Source of the DNA: Actinoplanes aureus
Lineage (GTDB): Bacteria; Actinomycetota; Actinomycetes; Mycobacteriales; Micromonosporaceae
Direction: 5' to 3'
Length of the DNA stretch: 64,000 nucleotides
Assembly: GCF_015704865.1 (NCBI RefSeq)
Contig: NZ_JADQTO010000009.1
Coordinates: forward strand, 124,001 to 188,000
Position 1 is the stretch's first letter. Each line of letters starts with the position of its first letter. Of this stretch, positions 23,979-33,734 are shown piece by piece. Position numbers and translations under genes: made by a program. A model generated the notes under the pieces. It saw nothing but the letters and a program-made list of their open reading frames with translations. It did not search any database and was not told the origin of the DNA.

Positions 23979-24769
23979 CGGGCGGCCTTCCGGATCAGTT
24001 CGGCGGTGGACCTGGGCTGGGAGATCATGGCGACGTGCGAGGCCTTCACCTCGACGGTGTAGGCGCCGGCGCGCTGCGCCATGAACCGCTGCGCGGCCGC
24101 CGGAATCAGGTTGTCCTCCCGCGCGACCAGGTAGAACGACGGGATCGTCCGCCAGGCCGGCACGCCGGAGGCAGACTGCAGGGTGGAGCCGTCGCCGGGC
24201 CGCTGGGTGGCCCACATGACGTCGGTCGTGGAGCGCGGCAGATCACCGGCGAAGACGGAGCGGAACACATCCTTCTTGACATATCCGTCGACGCCGCCGC
24301 TCCACGGCCGGAAGTCGATGGCGGTCTCCGGGTGGAGCTGGGTGCCGGGGAACTGGTTGGTCAGCCCGGCCACGGTCTCACCCGCGTCCGGCGCGAACGC
24401 CGCGATGTAGACGAGCGCCTTCACGTTCGGGTTGCCGGTGGCCGCGTTGGTGATCACGAAGCCGCCGTAGGAGTGTCCGGCCAGCACGACCGGGCCGGTC
24501 AGCGTGGCGAGGAAGCTCTTCAGGTACTCGGCGTCGGAGGCGACGCCGCGCAGCGGGTTGGCCGGCGCGAGCACGGTGTAGCCCTCGTGCGTGAGCCGCT
24601 TGATCACATCGGACCAGCCGGTGGCGTCGGCGAACGCGCCGTGCACCAGCACGATCGTGGGCTTCGGGCCCTTTCCGGAGGCCGCGGCGGGTGAGCCGCT
24701 CGCGGCGCCGACGGCGACCGCGGCCGCGGTGCCGGCCAGCACCGTGCGGCGGGATACGGGAGATGACAT
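23975..24769 (-). CDS. Exported alpha/beta hydrolase with Tat signal
   Basis: A 264-residue hydrolase with a Tat signal (SPVSRRTVLAGTAAAVAVG) and an Ala-rich cleavage zone near residue 30. The elbow is VLAGHSYGGFV (nucleophile serine in G-H-S-Y-G), HG near residue 43 forms the oxyanion hole and the histidine is in KASHVAMISQP. It is close to the salicylate esterase/MenH-like group (VLVHGAFADATGWSDVI). ATG at 24769 fits the Tat motif better than the start at 24826. Coupled to the next hydrolase by 4-bp overlap. Confidence 0.85.
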   Translation of the reverse strand: MSSPVSRRTVLAGTAAAVAVGAASGSPAAASGKGPKPTIVLVHGAFADATGWSDVIKRLTHEGYTVLAPANPLRGVASDAEYLKSFLATLTGPVVLAGHSYGGFVITNAATGNPNVKALVYIAAFAPDAGETVAGLTNQFPGTQLHPETAIDFRPWSGGVDGYVKKDVFRSVFAGDLPRSTTDVMWATQRPGDGSTLQSASGVPAWRTIPSFYLVAREDNLIPAAAQRFMAQRAGAYTVEVKASHVAMISQPRSTAELIRKAAR

Positions 24770-24878
24770 CAAGATCAAAGACCTTTCGCGCGTACGGCCG
24801 AAGTGGCCGTACCACGATGCAATCAACGCCGGCCGTTCCCGGCCATGCAGGACGACCGGCAGAACTTCCCCGGCTCAG

Positions 24879-27119
24879 TCAGCCGCGCAGCGCGGCCAGC
24901 GCCGATCGCACCTCACCGGTGACGTGCTCGTGTGCGGTGCCCTGGAAGAGTTCCAGCGCGCGGTTCAGCTCACTGCGGGCCTCGGCCGCGGCGCCCAGTC
25001 CGGCCCGGGCCATGCCGATCGCGAGGTGCACGTGGCCGAGCGCGCCCGGCTCGCCGTACTCGATGGCCAGCGGCATCGCCAGCTCGGCCTCCCGGATCGC
25101 CTCCCGCCAGCGTCCCAGCTCGACGAGCGCCTGCGCGACGGAGAACCGGGCCAGGAGGGTGGCACCCAGCGCGGGACGCGGTGCGACCGGGCGTAACCGC
25201 ACTTCGCGCAGCGTCGACCGGAACTCCGCGAGTGCCTCGACATGCCTGCCCAGCGACATCAGGGCCAGTCCGATGCCCTGGAACAGTTGCAGGTATCCGT
25301 CGTGGTCACCGACCAGGTCGGCCAGATGCTGGGCCCGCCGGAACGCGTCAAGCGCCTCCTCGAACCGGCCGCTGAACCGCAAGGCCGTACCCAGGTATTG
25401 CAGCGCCCACGCCTCCTCCTTGACATCACCGAGCTCCACCGCGAGCCGCCGCGCCGCGAGCGCCGCCCGTGCTCCCTCGTCGAGCCGGCGAACGCAGGTG
25501 GTGGCCGCCCACGAGTAGTAGTTGAGGTGGACCACCTCGAGACGGCGGTCGGGCAGCCGTGCGGCGGCCGTGCGGGACAGGCCGTACACCTCGTACCAGC
25601 CCGGCCAGGTGACCATCGTGTCGGAGAACCAGTGCAGCGCCTCGGCCACGTCCACCACCAGCTGGTCGTCACCGGCCTCGGCGGCGATGCGCAGCGCGGC
25701 GAGCCAGTTGCCGGCCTCCGCCTGCAACCACTCCCCCGCCTCCTCCAGGGTGGCCAGCGGCACCGGGCCGTCCCAGCCCTCCGGCAGGCAGCCGTAGCCG
25801 GGCTCGAACCAGCGGCCGGCCACGATCGTCGTCTCCAGCAGCCAGCGGGCCATCCGGGTACGCGTGGCCGCCCGCATCCCGGCCGGCTCCTCCACCCGCA
25901 GCCGCTCGCCGGCGAACAGCCGGATCAGGTCGTGGAACCGGTAGCGGTCGGCACCCTCGTGTTGCAGCAGACCCAGCTCGACCAGCTCGTCGAGCCGGTC
26001 CGCCGCGTCGTACGGGTCCGAGCCGGTCAGCACCCCGGCCAGCGGCGCCGCGAAGTCGGCGCCCGGCACGTGCGCCAGCCGCCGGAACAACGCCGCGCCC
26101 GTGCCGGACAGCTGCGCGTGCGACAGCGCGAACGCGGCCGCCACCCCGGTGTCGCCGGTGTGCAGGTTGGCCAGCCGCCGATCCGCGTCGGCGAGGCGCG
26201 CCACCAGGTTGCCGACCGTCCACCCGGACCGGTTCGCCAGCCGGGTGCCGGCGATCCGCAACGCCAACGGCAGGTGCCCGCAGAGCCGGGACACCGTCTC
26301 CACGTCGCCGGCCGCCGCCGGGTCCGCGGCCTGCCCGGCGATCGCCCGCAGCAGCGCGGCGGACTCGGCCGGTTCCAGCGGTGCCAGGCCGATCCGGAGC
26401 ACCCCTTCCAGCCCGCCGAGCATCCGGCGGCTGGTCACCACGACGAGCCCGGGGCCGGCACCGGGCAGCAGCGGGCGCAGTTGCGCCTCGTCCGCCGCGT
26501 TGTCGAGCACCAGCAGGCATCGCCGGTCCCGCAGAGTCGCCCGCACCTGGCTGCACCGCTCCTCGTCGGTGGAGCCGATCCGACGCGGGTTCACGTCCAG
26601 GGCCTTCAACAGCATGGTGGCCGCCTCACCGGCGGTCGCCGGCTCCGGGTCGACGCCGCGCAGATCCACGTGCAGCCGGCCGTCCGGGAACCGGTCGCGC
26701 AGCAGATCGGCGGCCCGCACCGCGAAGGCGGTCTTGCCGACGCCGGGCTGCCCGTGCACCACCACGACCGGCACCGGGCTGCTGTCCGAGCCGGTCTCGG
26801 CCGCGTGCCGGACCAGGTCGAGTTCCGCGCAGCGGCCCACGAAGTCGGTCACCGCCCGCGGCGGCTCGCACAGCCGCGGCCGGGCGGCGGCGGTGTGCAT
26901 CCGCAGGGCGCGGGCGTCCTCCTCCAACCGCCGCCGCTCCGCGCCGGTCACCCGCAGCGCTTCCGCGAGGGCAGCGAGGGTACGCGGCTGCGGCGCCCGG
27001 ATGTGCCCCCGCTCCATGTCGCTGATCGCCCGCACGCTGACCCCGGACGCCTCCGACAGCTGCTCCATGGTCATTCCGGTAGTACGCCGTAACTCGCGAA
27101 GCCGTTCCCCCAAAGGCAT
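24879..27119 (-). CDS. XRE-HTH / NB-ARC ATPase / TPR regulator
   Basis: A 746-residue signal-transduction ATPase (STAND type). Order: XRE helix-turn-helix (residues 1-60; LRELRRTTGMTMEQLSEASGVSVRAISDMERG), NB-ARC with Walker A VHGQPGVGKTAFAV and Walker B CLLVLDNAAD, winged helix, then TPR repeats (ALQYLGTALRFSGRFEEAL and others) in the last 250 residues. Such AfsR-like proteins control secondary metabolism or differentiation. A GTG at 27143 would add eight residues. It lies upstream of and in the same direction as the two hydrolases, so they are candidates for its control. Confidence 0.9.
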   Translation of the reverse strand: MPLGERLRELRRTTGMTMEQLSEASGVSVRAISDMERGHIRAPQPRTLAALAEALRVTGAERRRLEEDARALRMHTAAARPRLCEPPRAVTDFVGRCAELDLVRHAAETGSDSSPVPVVVVHGQPGVGKTAFAVRAADLLRDRFPDGRLHVDLRGVDPEPATAGEAATMLLKALDVNPRRIGSTDEERCSQVRATLRDRRCLLVLDNAADEAQLRPLLPGAGPGLVVVTSRRMLGGLEGVLRIGLAPLEPAESAALLRAIAGQAADPAAAGDVETVSRLCGHLPLALRIAGTRLANRSGWTVGNLVARLADADRRLANLHTGDTGVAAAFALSHAQLSGTGAALFRRLAHVPGADFAAPLAGVLTGSDPYDAADRLDELVELGLLQHEGADRYRFHDLIRLFAGERLRVEEPAGMRAATRTRMARWLLETTIVAGRWFEPGYGCLPEGWDGPVPLATLEEAGEWLQAEAGNWLAALRIAAEAGDDQLVVDVAEALHWFSDTMVTWPGWYEVYGLSRTAAARLPDRRLEVVHLNYYSWAATTCVRRLDEGARAALAARRLAVELGDVKEEAWALQYLGTALRFSGRFEEALDAFRRAQHLADLVGDHDGYLQLFQGIGLALMSLGRHVEALAEFRSTLREVRLRPVAPRPALGATLLARFSVAQALVELGRWREAIREAELAMPLAIEYGEPGALGHVHLAIGMARAGLGAAAEARSELNRALELFQGTAHEHVTGEVRSALAALRG

Positions 27120-27164
27120 GCCGTCGACGCTAGGAGACGGCACGGGCCGCTCGCGTACGTAGAA

Positions 27165-29840
27165 CTAAGTAATCCGCAGTGCCCTGGCCAGCTCCACCCG
27201 CGACCGGATGCCCAGCTTCGGGTAGATGCGCGACAGATGCGTGGTGACCGTACGCGGCGACACGAACAGCCGCTCCGCGATGTCCCGGTTGCTGAGCCCA
27301 TCGGCCGCGAGCCGGGCGATCTGGGTCTCCTGCGGCGTCAGCACCGCCGCGTTCTCGGTGGGCCGGCGCAGCGATTCGCCGGAGGCGCGCAGCTCGGTCC
27401 GGGACCGGTCGGCCCAGGCGGTGGCGCCGAGCGCGTCGAACGTGGCCGCGGCGGCGCGCAGCAGCGGCCGCGACTCGGCGGGCCGGCGGCGGCGGCGCAG
27501 CCAGGCACCGTACGCGTGTTGCCGGCGCGCCTGCTCGAACGGCCAGCGGGTCAGCTCCTCACCGAGCGCCCTCTCGTACCCCGCCGCACTGTCCGCCAGC
27601 ACCGCCCGCGCGTAGCCGAGGCCGGCCAGCAGTGCGGGGCCGCGCCCCTGCTCGGCGGCCGGGGTGAGCTGATCGACCAGCTCACGCAGCTCGGCGGTGG
27701 CACCGCAGCCGGCCGCCGCCTCGGCCAGATGCGCCACCAGGAAGTGCCCGGTGTAGGGGTGGTACGAGTCGTCGGCGGGATCGAAGACCCGGCGCAGCTC
27801 ACCGAACGCCTCCTCGGGCCGGCCCGCACCGAGCGCCGCGATGCCGCGGACCTGGTGCACCCAGGCGAGCAGCGGGTTACGCCCGTACGGCAGCAGCGCG
27901 GCCTCCGTGGCGGCGGCCCGGTCCGCGGCGGCGTGCACGTCGCCGCGCAGCGCCTCCGCGGTTCCGGCGGCGGACCAGGCCGTCGGCAGCCAGTTCGGCT
28001 CACCGAGCTCGCGGGCGAGCGACTCGCCCTCCGGGATCAGGGCCAGCGCGGTCCGCGCGTCACCGAGGTGGGCGGCGTTCATCGCGTGCGTGATCAGCAA
28101 CTGGTACAGGACACCGAGGCGGCCCTGCGCCCGCAGGCCGACGGCGGCCACGGCGAACAGCTCACAGGCCATCACGGAGTCACCGGCCGTGGCCGACGCC
28201 AGCCCGAGCCGCCAGGTGGTGTACGGATCGGTGCCTCCGGCCGCCGAAAGCCCTCGGATGCCCCGCCGGGCCCGCTCGCCGCGGGTGACCGGGGCGATCA
28301 TCGACGCGAGCGCCGGCAGTAGCGGGTCGTCATGGACCGCCGTCATCTGGTCGATCGCCACGGCCAGCCGTTCGACGACGGCCGGGTCCGGGTTGGAGTA
28401 GTGCGTGCGCAACGCGATGGTGTTGATCAACCGCACCGCCCGCGCGGCCTCCCCGGCCGCGGCCAGGGCCTCAACCGTCTCCGCGAAGCCGATCAGCCGT
28501 TCACCGCCGGTGTACCGCGTGCCGTGGAACACCTCCTGGCGCAGCTCGTAGACGGCCCGGTCGCCCGGCGTGAGTTCGTGTACCCGGATCTCCGCCAGCA
28601 GACGTCTCGCGGCCAGGGTGTCGCCCTGTTCGGAGGCCATCTCGACGGCGGCCATCAGCCGGTTGCCGCGGGCCGCCGGGTCCTCGCTGAGCCGTGCCGC
28701 CCGTTCGAAAGCGGTCATCGCGATCCCGGCGGCCTGCCGGTGCTGGGCCCGCGTCGCCGTCTCGGTCAGCTGCCGGGCCAGTTCCTCGTCGGGTCCGTCC
28801 GCGGCGGCCGCCCGATGCCAGACGCCGCGCTCCGGATCCGCGCTCAGTACCTCGGCCAGCGCCGCGTGCACCCGCCGGCGCCGCACCGCGGACACCGACT
28901 GAGAGAGCGCGGACCGCAGCAGCGGATGCCGGAACCTCAGCCGGAAGTCGTCGACCTGCACCAGCCGGGTTACCACGGCGGGATCGACGTCCTCGTAGCC
29001 GGCCGCGCCCGGCTCCAGCAGGCGGCAGGCGCGGACCACCTCGTCCAGGTCGTCGCCGTCGTCGAGAGCCGCCACCAGCAGCAGGGACCGGGTGACCGGC
29101 GGCAACTCGCCGACCAGCCCGGAGAACGTACGCTCCAGCCGCTCGCTCAGCGGCAGCCGGCCCGGCGACAGGGCCGCGCCGCCGGAACGGGCCGCCGCCT
29201 CACCGAGCTCCACCAGCCCGAGCGGGTTGCCCTGGGCGGTCAGCAGCACCTGGGCGGCCAGGCTCGGCGCCAGCCCGGGCGCCACCCGCTTGAGCAGGGC
29301 GGCCGAGTCGTCGCTGTCCAGCGGCTCCAGCCGTACCTCGGCGAGCCCGGACCCGGAGAGCCGGCGGTTCACGTCCGGGCCGTCGCGCGCGGTGAGCAGC
29401 ATCGCCGCTCGCTCAGCGCTGAGCCGTCGCGCGGCGAACGCGAGCGCCTCCCAGCTCGCCTCGTCCAACCACTGCAGGTCCTCCACGGTGATCAGCAGCG
29501 GGGTGTCCTCCGCGCTGACCACGTCGAGAAGCGCGGACGCGGCGCGGAACGGCAGGGTGTCCGGCGAACCCAGGATCCCCACCGCCGCGCCGGCCAGGTC
29601 CGGCGCGGTGCGCAGCAGGCGATGCAGTCCCGCGTACGGAATGTGCACCTCGGCCTGGACTCCGGCGGTTCCCAGCACCCGCACGCCGGACCCACCCGCG
29701 CGCCGCGCGCTCTCCTCCAGCAGCGCCGACTTGCCGATTCCGGCCTCACCGCGCAGCACGAGCGCGCCACCGTCCCCGGCCGCGGCACTCCCCAGCAGAG
29801 CCGACAAAGCCGCGAATTCCGATCGGCGGCCAAGGATCAC
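27165..29840 (-). CDS. LuxR family regulator, LAL type (AAA ATPase, TPR, LuxR HTH)
   Basis: An 891-residue large ATP-binding LuxR regulator. Residues 1-200 hold the AAA module: Walker A LRGEAGIGKSALLEE, Walker B LLITVEDLQWLDEASW. A long helical/TPR-like middle follows and the last 65 residues form the LuxR helix-turn-helix (LTPQETQIARLAADGLSNRDIAERLFVSPRTVTTHL). LAL proteins are MalT-like activators, often of antibiotic clusters. Start is GTG at 29840. It lies only 21 bp upstream of the second STAND regulator in the same direction, an uncommon tandem. Confidence 0.92.
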   Translation of the reverse strand: MILGRRSEFAALSALLGSAAAGDGGALVLRGEAGIGKSALLEESARRAGGSGVRVLGTAGVQAEVHIPYAGLHRLLRTAPDLAGAAVGILGSPDTLPFRAASALLDVVSAEDTPLLITVEDLQWLDEASWEALAFAARRLSAERAAMLLTARDGPDVNRRLSGSGLAEVRLEPLDSDDSAALLKRVAPGLAPSLAAQVLLTAQGNPLGLVELGEAAARSGGAALSPGRLPLSERLERTFSGLVGELPPVTRSLLLVAALDDGDDLDEVVRACRLLEPGAAGYEDVDPAVVTRLVQVDDFRLRFRHPLLRSALSQSVSAVRRRRVHAALAEVLSADPERGVWHRAAAADGPDEELARQLTETATRAQHRQAAGIAMTAFERAARLSEDPAARGNRLMAAVEMASEQGDTLAARRLLAEIRVHELTPGDRAVYELRQEVFHGTRYTGGERLIGFAETVEALAAAGEAARAVRLINTIALRTHYSNPDPAVVERLAVAIDQMTAVHDDPLLPALASMIAPVTRGERARRGIRGLSAAGGTDPYTTWRLGLASATAGDSVMACELFAVAAVGLRAQGRLGVLYQLLITHAMNAAHLGDARTALALIPEGESLARELGEPNWLPTAWSAAGTAEALRGDVHAAADRAAATEAALLPYGRNPLLAWVHQVRGIAALGAGRPEEAFGELRRVFDPADDSYHPYTGHFLVAHLAEAAAGCGATAELRELVDQLTPAAEQGRGPALLAGLGYARAVLADSAAGYERALGEELTRWPFEQARRQHAYGAWLRRRRRPAESRPLLRAAAATFDALGATAWADRSRTELRASGESLRRPTENAAVLTPQETQIARLAADGLSNRDIAERLFVSPRTVTTHLSRIYPKLGIRSRVELARALRIT

Positions 29841-30179
29841 CCGAGCATCCTAAGCGGCGGACACGACCTCTTTCGCAGGTCAGTCCCGGATGCCGGGCGA
29901 TCGCGTGCGGAACCGGCCCGGATGTCGACGAAACGCCCGGCCACCTGCCTGGGCCCGGCGGCCGCGCTGGCGCCCGGGGTGGCAGACGGCTCGCGGGGGG
30001 ACGCCGGGGGCGTTGCGTGAACTCGTACCCCTGAATCGAGCGGACCTTGACCCGCATCGGCCTGAAGTACGGCTGCCGGCCGCACCTTCGGCCGGTTTGA
30101 TGTTCGGCCCGTGCTCCGATGAGTTCCGCGCCGTCTTTCGCCACGATCAATGCGGTAATCGCGGAGAACTGGGGGCGTT
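29841..30179. other. Intergenic gap of 339 bp
   Basis: Between the divergent LAL regulator and DUF2306-like genes. It should hold both promoters; I see no clear palindrome, RNA or convincing ORF. The 97-codon plus-strand frame at 29890 has no domain character and runs into the next gene. Confidence 0.5.
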
Positions 30180-30884
30180 GTGAGATCGCATTGGCTGATT
30201 CCGACCGGGCTGGTGCTGCTCGCTGCCGTGCCGGTGGTGGCGGGCGGGCTCCGGCTGGTCGAGATGGCCGGCGGCGCCGCGGCGCTGCCGGACGGTGACC
30301 GGGTCACGTCGGCACCGGTGGCGCTGGTGGTGCACATCGTCACCGTCACCGTGTTCGGGGTGCTCGGCGCGTTCCAGTTCGGACGGCGGCGCCGCGGCGT
30401 CCGGCATCGGGTCGCGGGTCGGCTGGTGGCGCTGTGCGGGCTGGTCGCGGCCGGGACCGGCCTGTGGCTGACGCTGTTTCTGCCGCCCACGCCGCTCGAC
30501 AGTGTTGTGCTGACCGGCGTCCGGGTGGTGGTGGTCGGCTACATGGCGGCGTCGCTCGTGCTCGGCTTTCTGGCGGTCCGGCGGCGTGACTTCGCCGGGC
30601 ACCGGGCCTGGATGATCCGTGGATATGCGATCGGCATGGGTGCGGGCACGCAGTTCCTCACGCAGGCGGCCTGGCTGATGGTCGCCGGTTCGCTGACCGT
30701 GTCGGGTCGCGCCGGCACGATGACCGCCGCCTGGCTGATCAACGCTGTGGTGGCGGAACTGATCATTCGCCGTAAGCGGGTGAGGCGGGCGGTCCGTAGC
30801 GGTGGGACCCGCGTCTCAGCCGGCCGGCGGGGCGGTGCTGTCCCGCACGATCAGCTTGGTCGCCAGATCCAGGCCGGTCTGTGA
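30180..30884 (+). CDS. DUF2306-like multi-pass membrane protein
   Basis: The 234-residue product has about six to seven hydrophobic segments, with RDFAGHRAWMIRGYAIGMGAGTQFL as the signature; the histidine/arginine pairs (VVHIVTVTVFGVLGAFQFG, HRVAGR, GHRAWM) resemble DUF2306, a cytochrome b561-like fold. Function unknown; possible haem-binding or electron transfer. Start GTG at 30180. The last 45 codons run antisense over the decayed LacI 3' end and contain an R/G-rich tail, so the natural C-terminus may have been altered by the deletion there. Confidence 0.75.
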   Translation: MRSHWLIPTGLVLLAAVPVVAGGLRLVEMAGGAAALPDGDRVTSAPVALVVHIVTVTVFGVLGAFQFGRRRRGVRHRVAGRLVALCGLVAAGTGLWLTLFLPPTPLDSVVLTGVRVVVVGYMAASLVLGFLAVRRRDFAGHRAWMIRGYAIGMGAGTQFLTQAAWLMVAGSLTVSGRAGTMTAAWLINAVVAELIIRRKRVRRAVRSGGTRVSAGRRGGAVPHDQLGRQIQAGL

Positions 30885-31653
30885 GGCGGTCTCGCCGCGG
30901 CCGAGGGCCAGCGCCAGTTCGGTCGCGGCCATCGCCATCTCGGTGAGCGGCCGCGGTGTGGCCGCCGTCCTGGGTGAGCGGGGCGCGTATGACGTCCCCG
31001 TCGCGAACCGGCAGGCCGGCCGACTCCATCGCGGAGCGGTGCCCGTCCAGCCGTGCCTGGCAGTACAGGTGGTCGAGCCCGCCGATCACGGCGATCCGGC
31101 GGTGGCCCAGACCGATCAGGTGACGGGTCGCCGAGCGACCGCCGCTCCAGTTGGTGGCGCCGACGAAGGGCACGTCGTCGGGCAGTTCGCTGCTCGGGTC
31201 CAGGACCACGAACGGGATGCCGCGGGCGCGCAGCTGGTTACGTTCGTTCTCGGAGAGCTGCGCCACGGTGACGATGCACTCGGGGCGGCGGGCGATGGCG
31301 TCGTCGATCCAGTAGCGGATGGTGTTGTGCTCCGGCCCGAACTCGGTGAGGACCAGTCCCATCCGGTGTTCCCGCACGACGCGTTGCACGCCGCGGATGA
31401 TCTCGACGCCCCACATGTGCTCGAGCTCGTCGACGACGAGTTCCATCACGTTGCTGCGCTGGACCGGGCTCGACTTGCGGTATCCGTACTGGGTGATCAG
31501 GGCCTCGACGCGGGCTCGGGTGTCCGCGGCGACGCCGGACCGCCCGTTGATCACCTTGGAGACGGTCGGGACGGAGACCCCGGCAGTCTCCGCGATGTAC
31601 GAGATGGTCACCGGCTTGACCGGGTCCTGTCCCCGGTCGGCGTGCGCGTTCAC
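30816..31653 (-). pseudogene. LacI-family regulator, internal deletion with frameshift
   Basis: From GTG at 31653 the frame reads a normal LacI start: PVTISYIAETAGVSVPTVSKVINGRSG (HTH), then a periplasmic-binding-like domain to GDVIRAPLTQDGG near 30976. There a stretch of about 70 codons is missing, and the C-terminal part continues in another frame (PLTEMAMAATELALALG to IVRDSTAPPAG, stop at 30816). The expected block with the F-x-GND and GFDD motifs is absent. The unspliced frame instead runs on in nonsense to 30763. It overlaps the GH43 stop by GTGA and was the GH43 locus repressor. Confidence 0.8.
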
Positions 31654-33040
31654 GGCGCCAGGATAGGCGCGTAGTCGAACCAGTCGAATCGAACGGCGCC
31701 CGCGGCGGCGTACATGCCGAGGACCCGCCCGGTGAAGCCACCGGCCACTTCGGTGGACAGATACCGGCCGTCCAGTTCGGCCAGCACGTCGAACCCGCCT
31801 CCCGGGTCCTCGATGCCGAGGCGCAGCAGGTCCGGCTCCTGACGGGGTGTCCGCTGCCGGCGGGGGTGGCGAGCACGTCGATGCGCAGCCGGACCGGGCC
31901 GGCCGGCACCGGGCGCGGGGGCAGGGTGTGCCGGAGGGTGCCGAGCCGGGCACTGACCCGTACGCTGCCGTCGCCCGCCTCCACCTCGTAGTGGTGGCGT
32001 TCGTCGATGCGTACCGCCAGGCCGCCGCGACCGTCCGCGGTGTCGATGAGTGTCCGGACCCGGCAGGAGAGGTGCTGCTGCCGGCGGCCGGCGAAGGTGA
32101 CCGAGGGGTCGTCCAGGGACGGGTCACGGGCGAGCAGGGTGAGCCAGCCCGGGCGTTCGGTGGTCGACACGCAGCCGGCCGGCCGGGACCGGACCGAGAT
32201 CCAGCGAGGATGCAGCGCGGGCTCGTCGAAGTCGTCGTGCGTGGCCGCCGGGGCTGCCGGGCCGACCGGCCACGGAGCTGTCATGACCGGCTCCAGGTCG
32301 CCGACCACGGGCCAGCCGCCGGTCCAGCTCACCGGCGCCAGGAAGGTCTCCCGGCCCAGCACGTGCCAGCCCGGCGTCCCGCCGCGCGGCCGCACGCCCA
32401 GCAGCACCATCCACCAGGAGCCGTCGGGGGCCTGCACCAGGTCGGCGTGGCCGGTGTTCTGGATCGGCCGGTTGGTGCCGCGGTGGCTGAGGATCGGGTT
32501 GTCCGGGCACGGTTCGAACGGTCCGTCCGGCGCGGGTCCCCGGGCGATCGAGACGGCGTGCCCGCGCTCGGTGCCGCCCTCGGCGATCAGCAGGTACCAG
32601 TGGTCGCCGATCCGGTAGAGGTGCGGGGCCTCCGGCGCCTGTGCGCCCGCCGTGCCGGACCAGAGCCGCCGCGGCCGGCTGAGCACCCGCCCGGTGACCG
32701 GGTCGAGGCGCACCTGGGCGACCCCGGCGTACGTGCACCAGCAGCGACCTTCGGCGTCCCAGGCCAGGTCGGGGTCGATGCCCTCGACGCCGGGCACCGG
32801 GATCGGGTCGGACCACGGGCCGGCGGCATCTACCGCCGTGAAGATCATCGTGCCGCCGCCGGGAGCGACGTTCGTGGTGATCAGCCAGAACCGCCCGTCG
32901 TGGTGGCGCAGGGTCGGAACGTAGACACCGCCGGATGACGGGGTGGCCGGTGGCAGGCAGAGCTGGCCGGGGCGGTCCAGGGCGTTGCCGATCTGCTGCC
33001 AGCTGATCAGGTCGCGGCTGTGGAAAATCGGCAGGTCACA
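31650..33040 (-). pseudogene. GH43-type glycosidase, 5' truncated and frameshifted
   Basis: The frame begins mid-domain at LPIFHSRDLISWQQIGNALDRP (about 33037). The usual start with the catalytic-base Asp (in a HPDPS-like motif) is missing. Conserved five-bladed propeller parts follow: GVYVPTLRHHDGRFWLITTN, GIDPDLAWDAEGRCWCTYAG, APEAPHLYRIGDHWYLLIAEGG (catalytic acid E) and NTGHADLVQAPDGSWWMVLLG. At about 31840 a frameshift separates the C-terminal beta-sandwich, which resumes as PDLLRLGIEDPGGGFDVLAE and ends FDWFDYAPILAP. This was a beta-xylosidase/arabinofuranosidase-like enzyme, now inactive. Confidence 0.8.
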
Positions 33041-33437
33041 AGAACGCCTGGACGCCTTGAGGATCACCGCGCCTGGAATGTTGTTCTCGCGCTCAGCACC
33101 CTGCTACCACTGGCATTCCTGCTCGGGTCGGGCTTCGCTGCTCGTTGGCTTCACCCGGCGAGACTGGTCGCCCGGCCCGGGGTTCCGGCTTTCGACACGC
33201 ACGCGAATCACCCTGTTCCTGGCACACCCCCAGCTGGTACGCCGGCGCGGTCTTCGGGTCGGCGGGCCCGCATCGCTGCCGGCGGTGGGCGTCGACGCGG
33301 AACTGCTCGACCGGGCGATCCACGAGTACGCGAACCGTCCCGACCTTCGTCCGGCCATCGGCTCGGAGGCGGAGCTGGCCTGGTTCTGAGCGATTTCCTG
33401 AACCGTCCGACCAAATGATGACGCGGTCCTCAATCCG
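33041..33437. other. Junction region with gene remnants, 397 bp
   Basis: The sequence upstream of the truncated GH43 is not the missing GH43 5' end. One plus frame (about 33230-33389) reads LRVGGPASLPAVGVDAELLDRAIHEYANRPD and ends GSEAELAWF with a stop, which looks like the C-terminal piece of a real protein I cannot name. No full-length gene can be read. The region looks like a recombination junction. Confidence 0.45.
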
Positions 33438-33734
33438 ATGACGGACGGCAGGCACGGCGATGCCGGAAACGATGGGACAGGCCGGGCAAGCGGCCCGGAC
33501 CCTACGTCGAAGGCGGACACGTTGAGCGCGAAGAAGCAGTCGGACGGCCGATGGGCTCCCTGGTGGGTATACGTGGTGATCATCGTGGGTGCGAACTACG
33601 CCAAGCAGTACTTCGTGCGGGACTGGCCGGTGGCCGTCAACGCGGCGATCACGCTCGTCCTGGTCGGCTCGCTATATCTAGGTATCACCGCCGTGTACCG
33701 GAGCATGCGCAGCGCGGACCGGCCGCGGCGCTGA
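33438..33734 (+). CDS. Small two-helix membrane protein
   Basis: A 98-residue product with about 35 polar residues (G, D, K, S, T) followed by two hydrophobic helices (WWVYVVIIVGANYAKQY and AVNAAITLVLVGSLYLGITAVY) and a basic tail RSMRSADRPRR. I do not recognise the family. A TTG at 33522 would give a shorter 70-residue form starting just before SAKKQSDG. It lies alone beside the decayed sugar locus. Confidence 0.6.
   Translation: MTDGRHGDAGNDGTGRASGPDPTSKADTLSAKKQSDGRWAPWWVYVVIIVGANYAKQYFVRDWPVAVNAAITLVLVGSLYLGITAVYRSMRSADRPRR

Noticed and set aside
25242..27092. 616-codon frame antisense to the XRE-NB-ARC regulator
   Set aside because: Shadow of a gene with intact Walker motifs; translation rich in Q, R, P, H and G.
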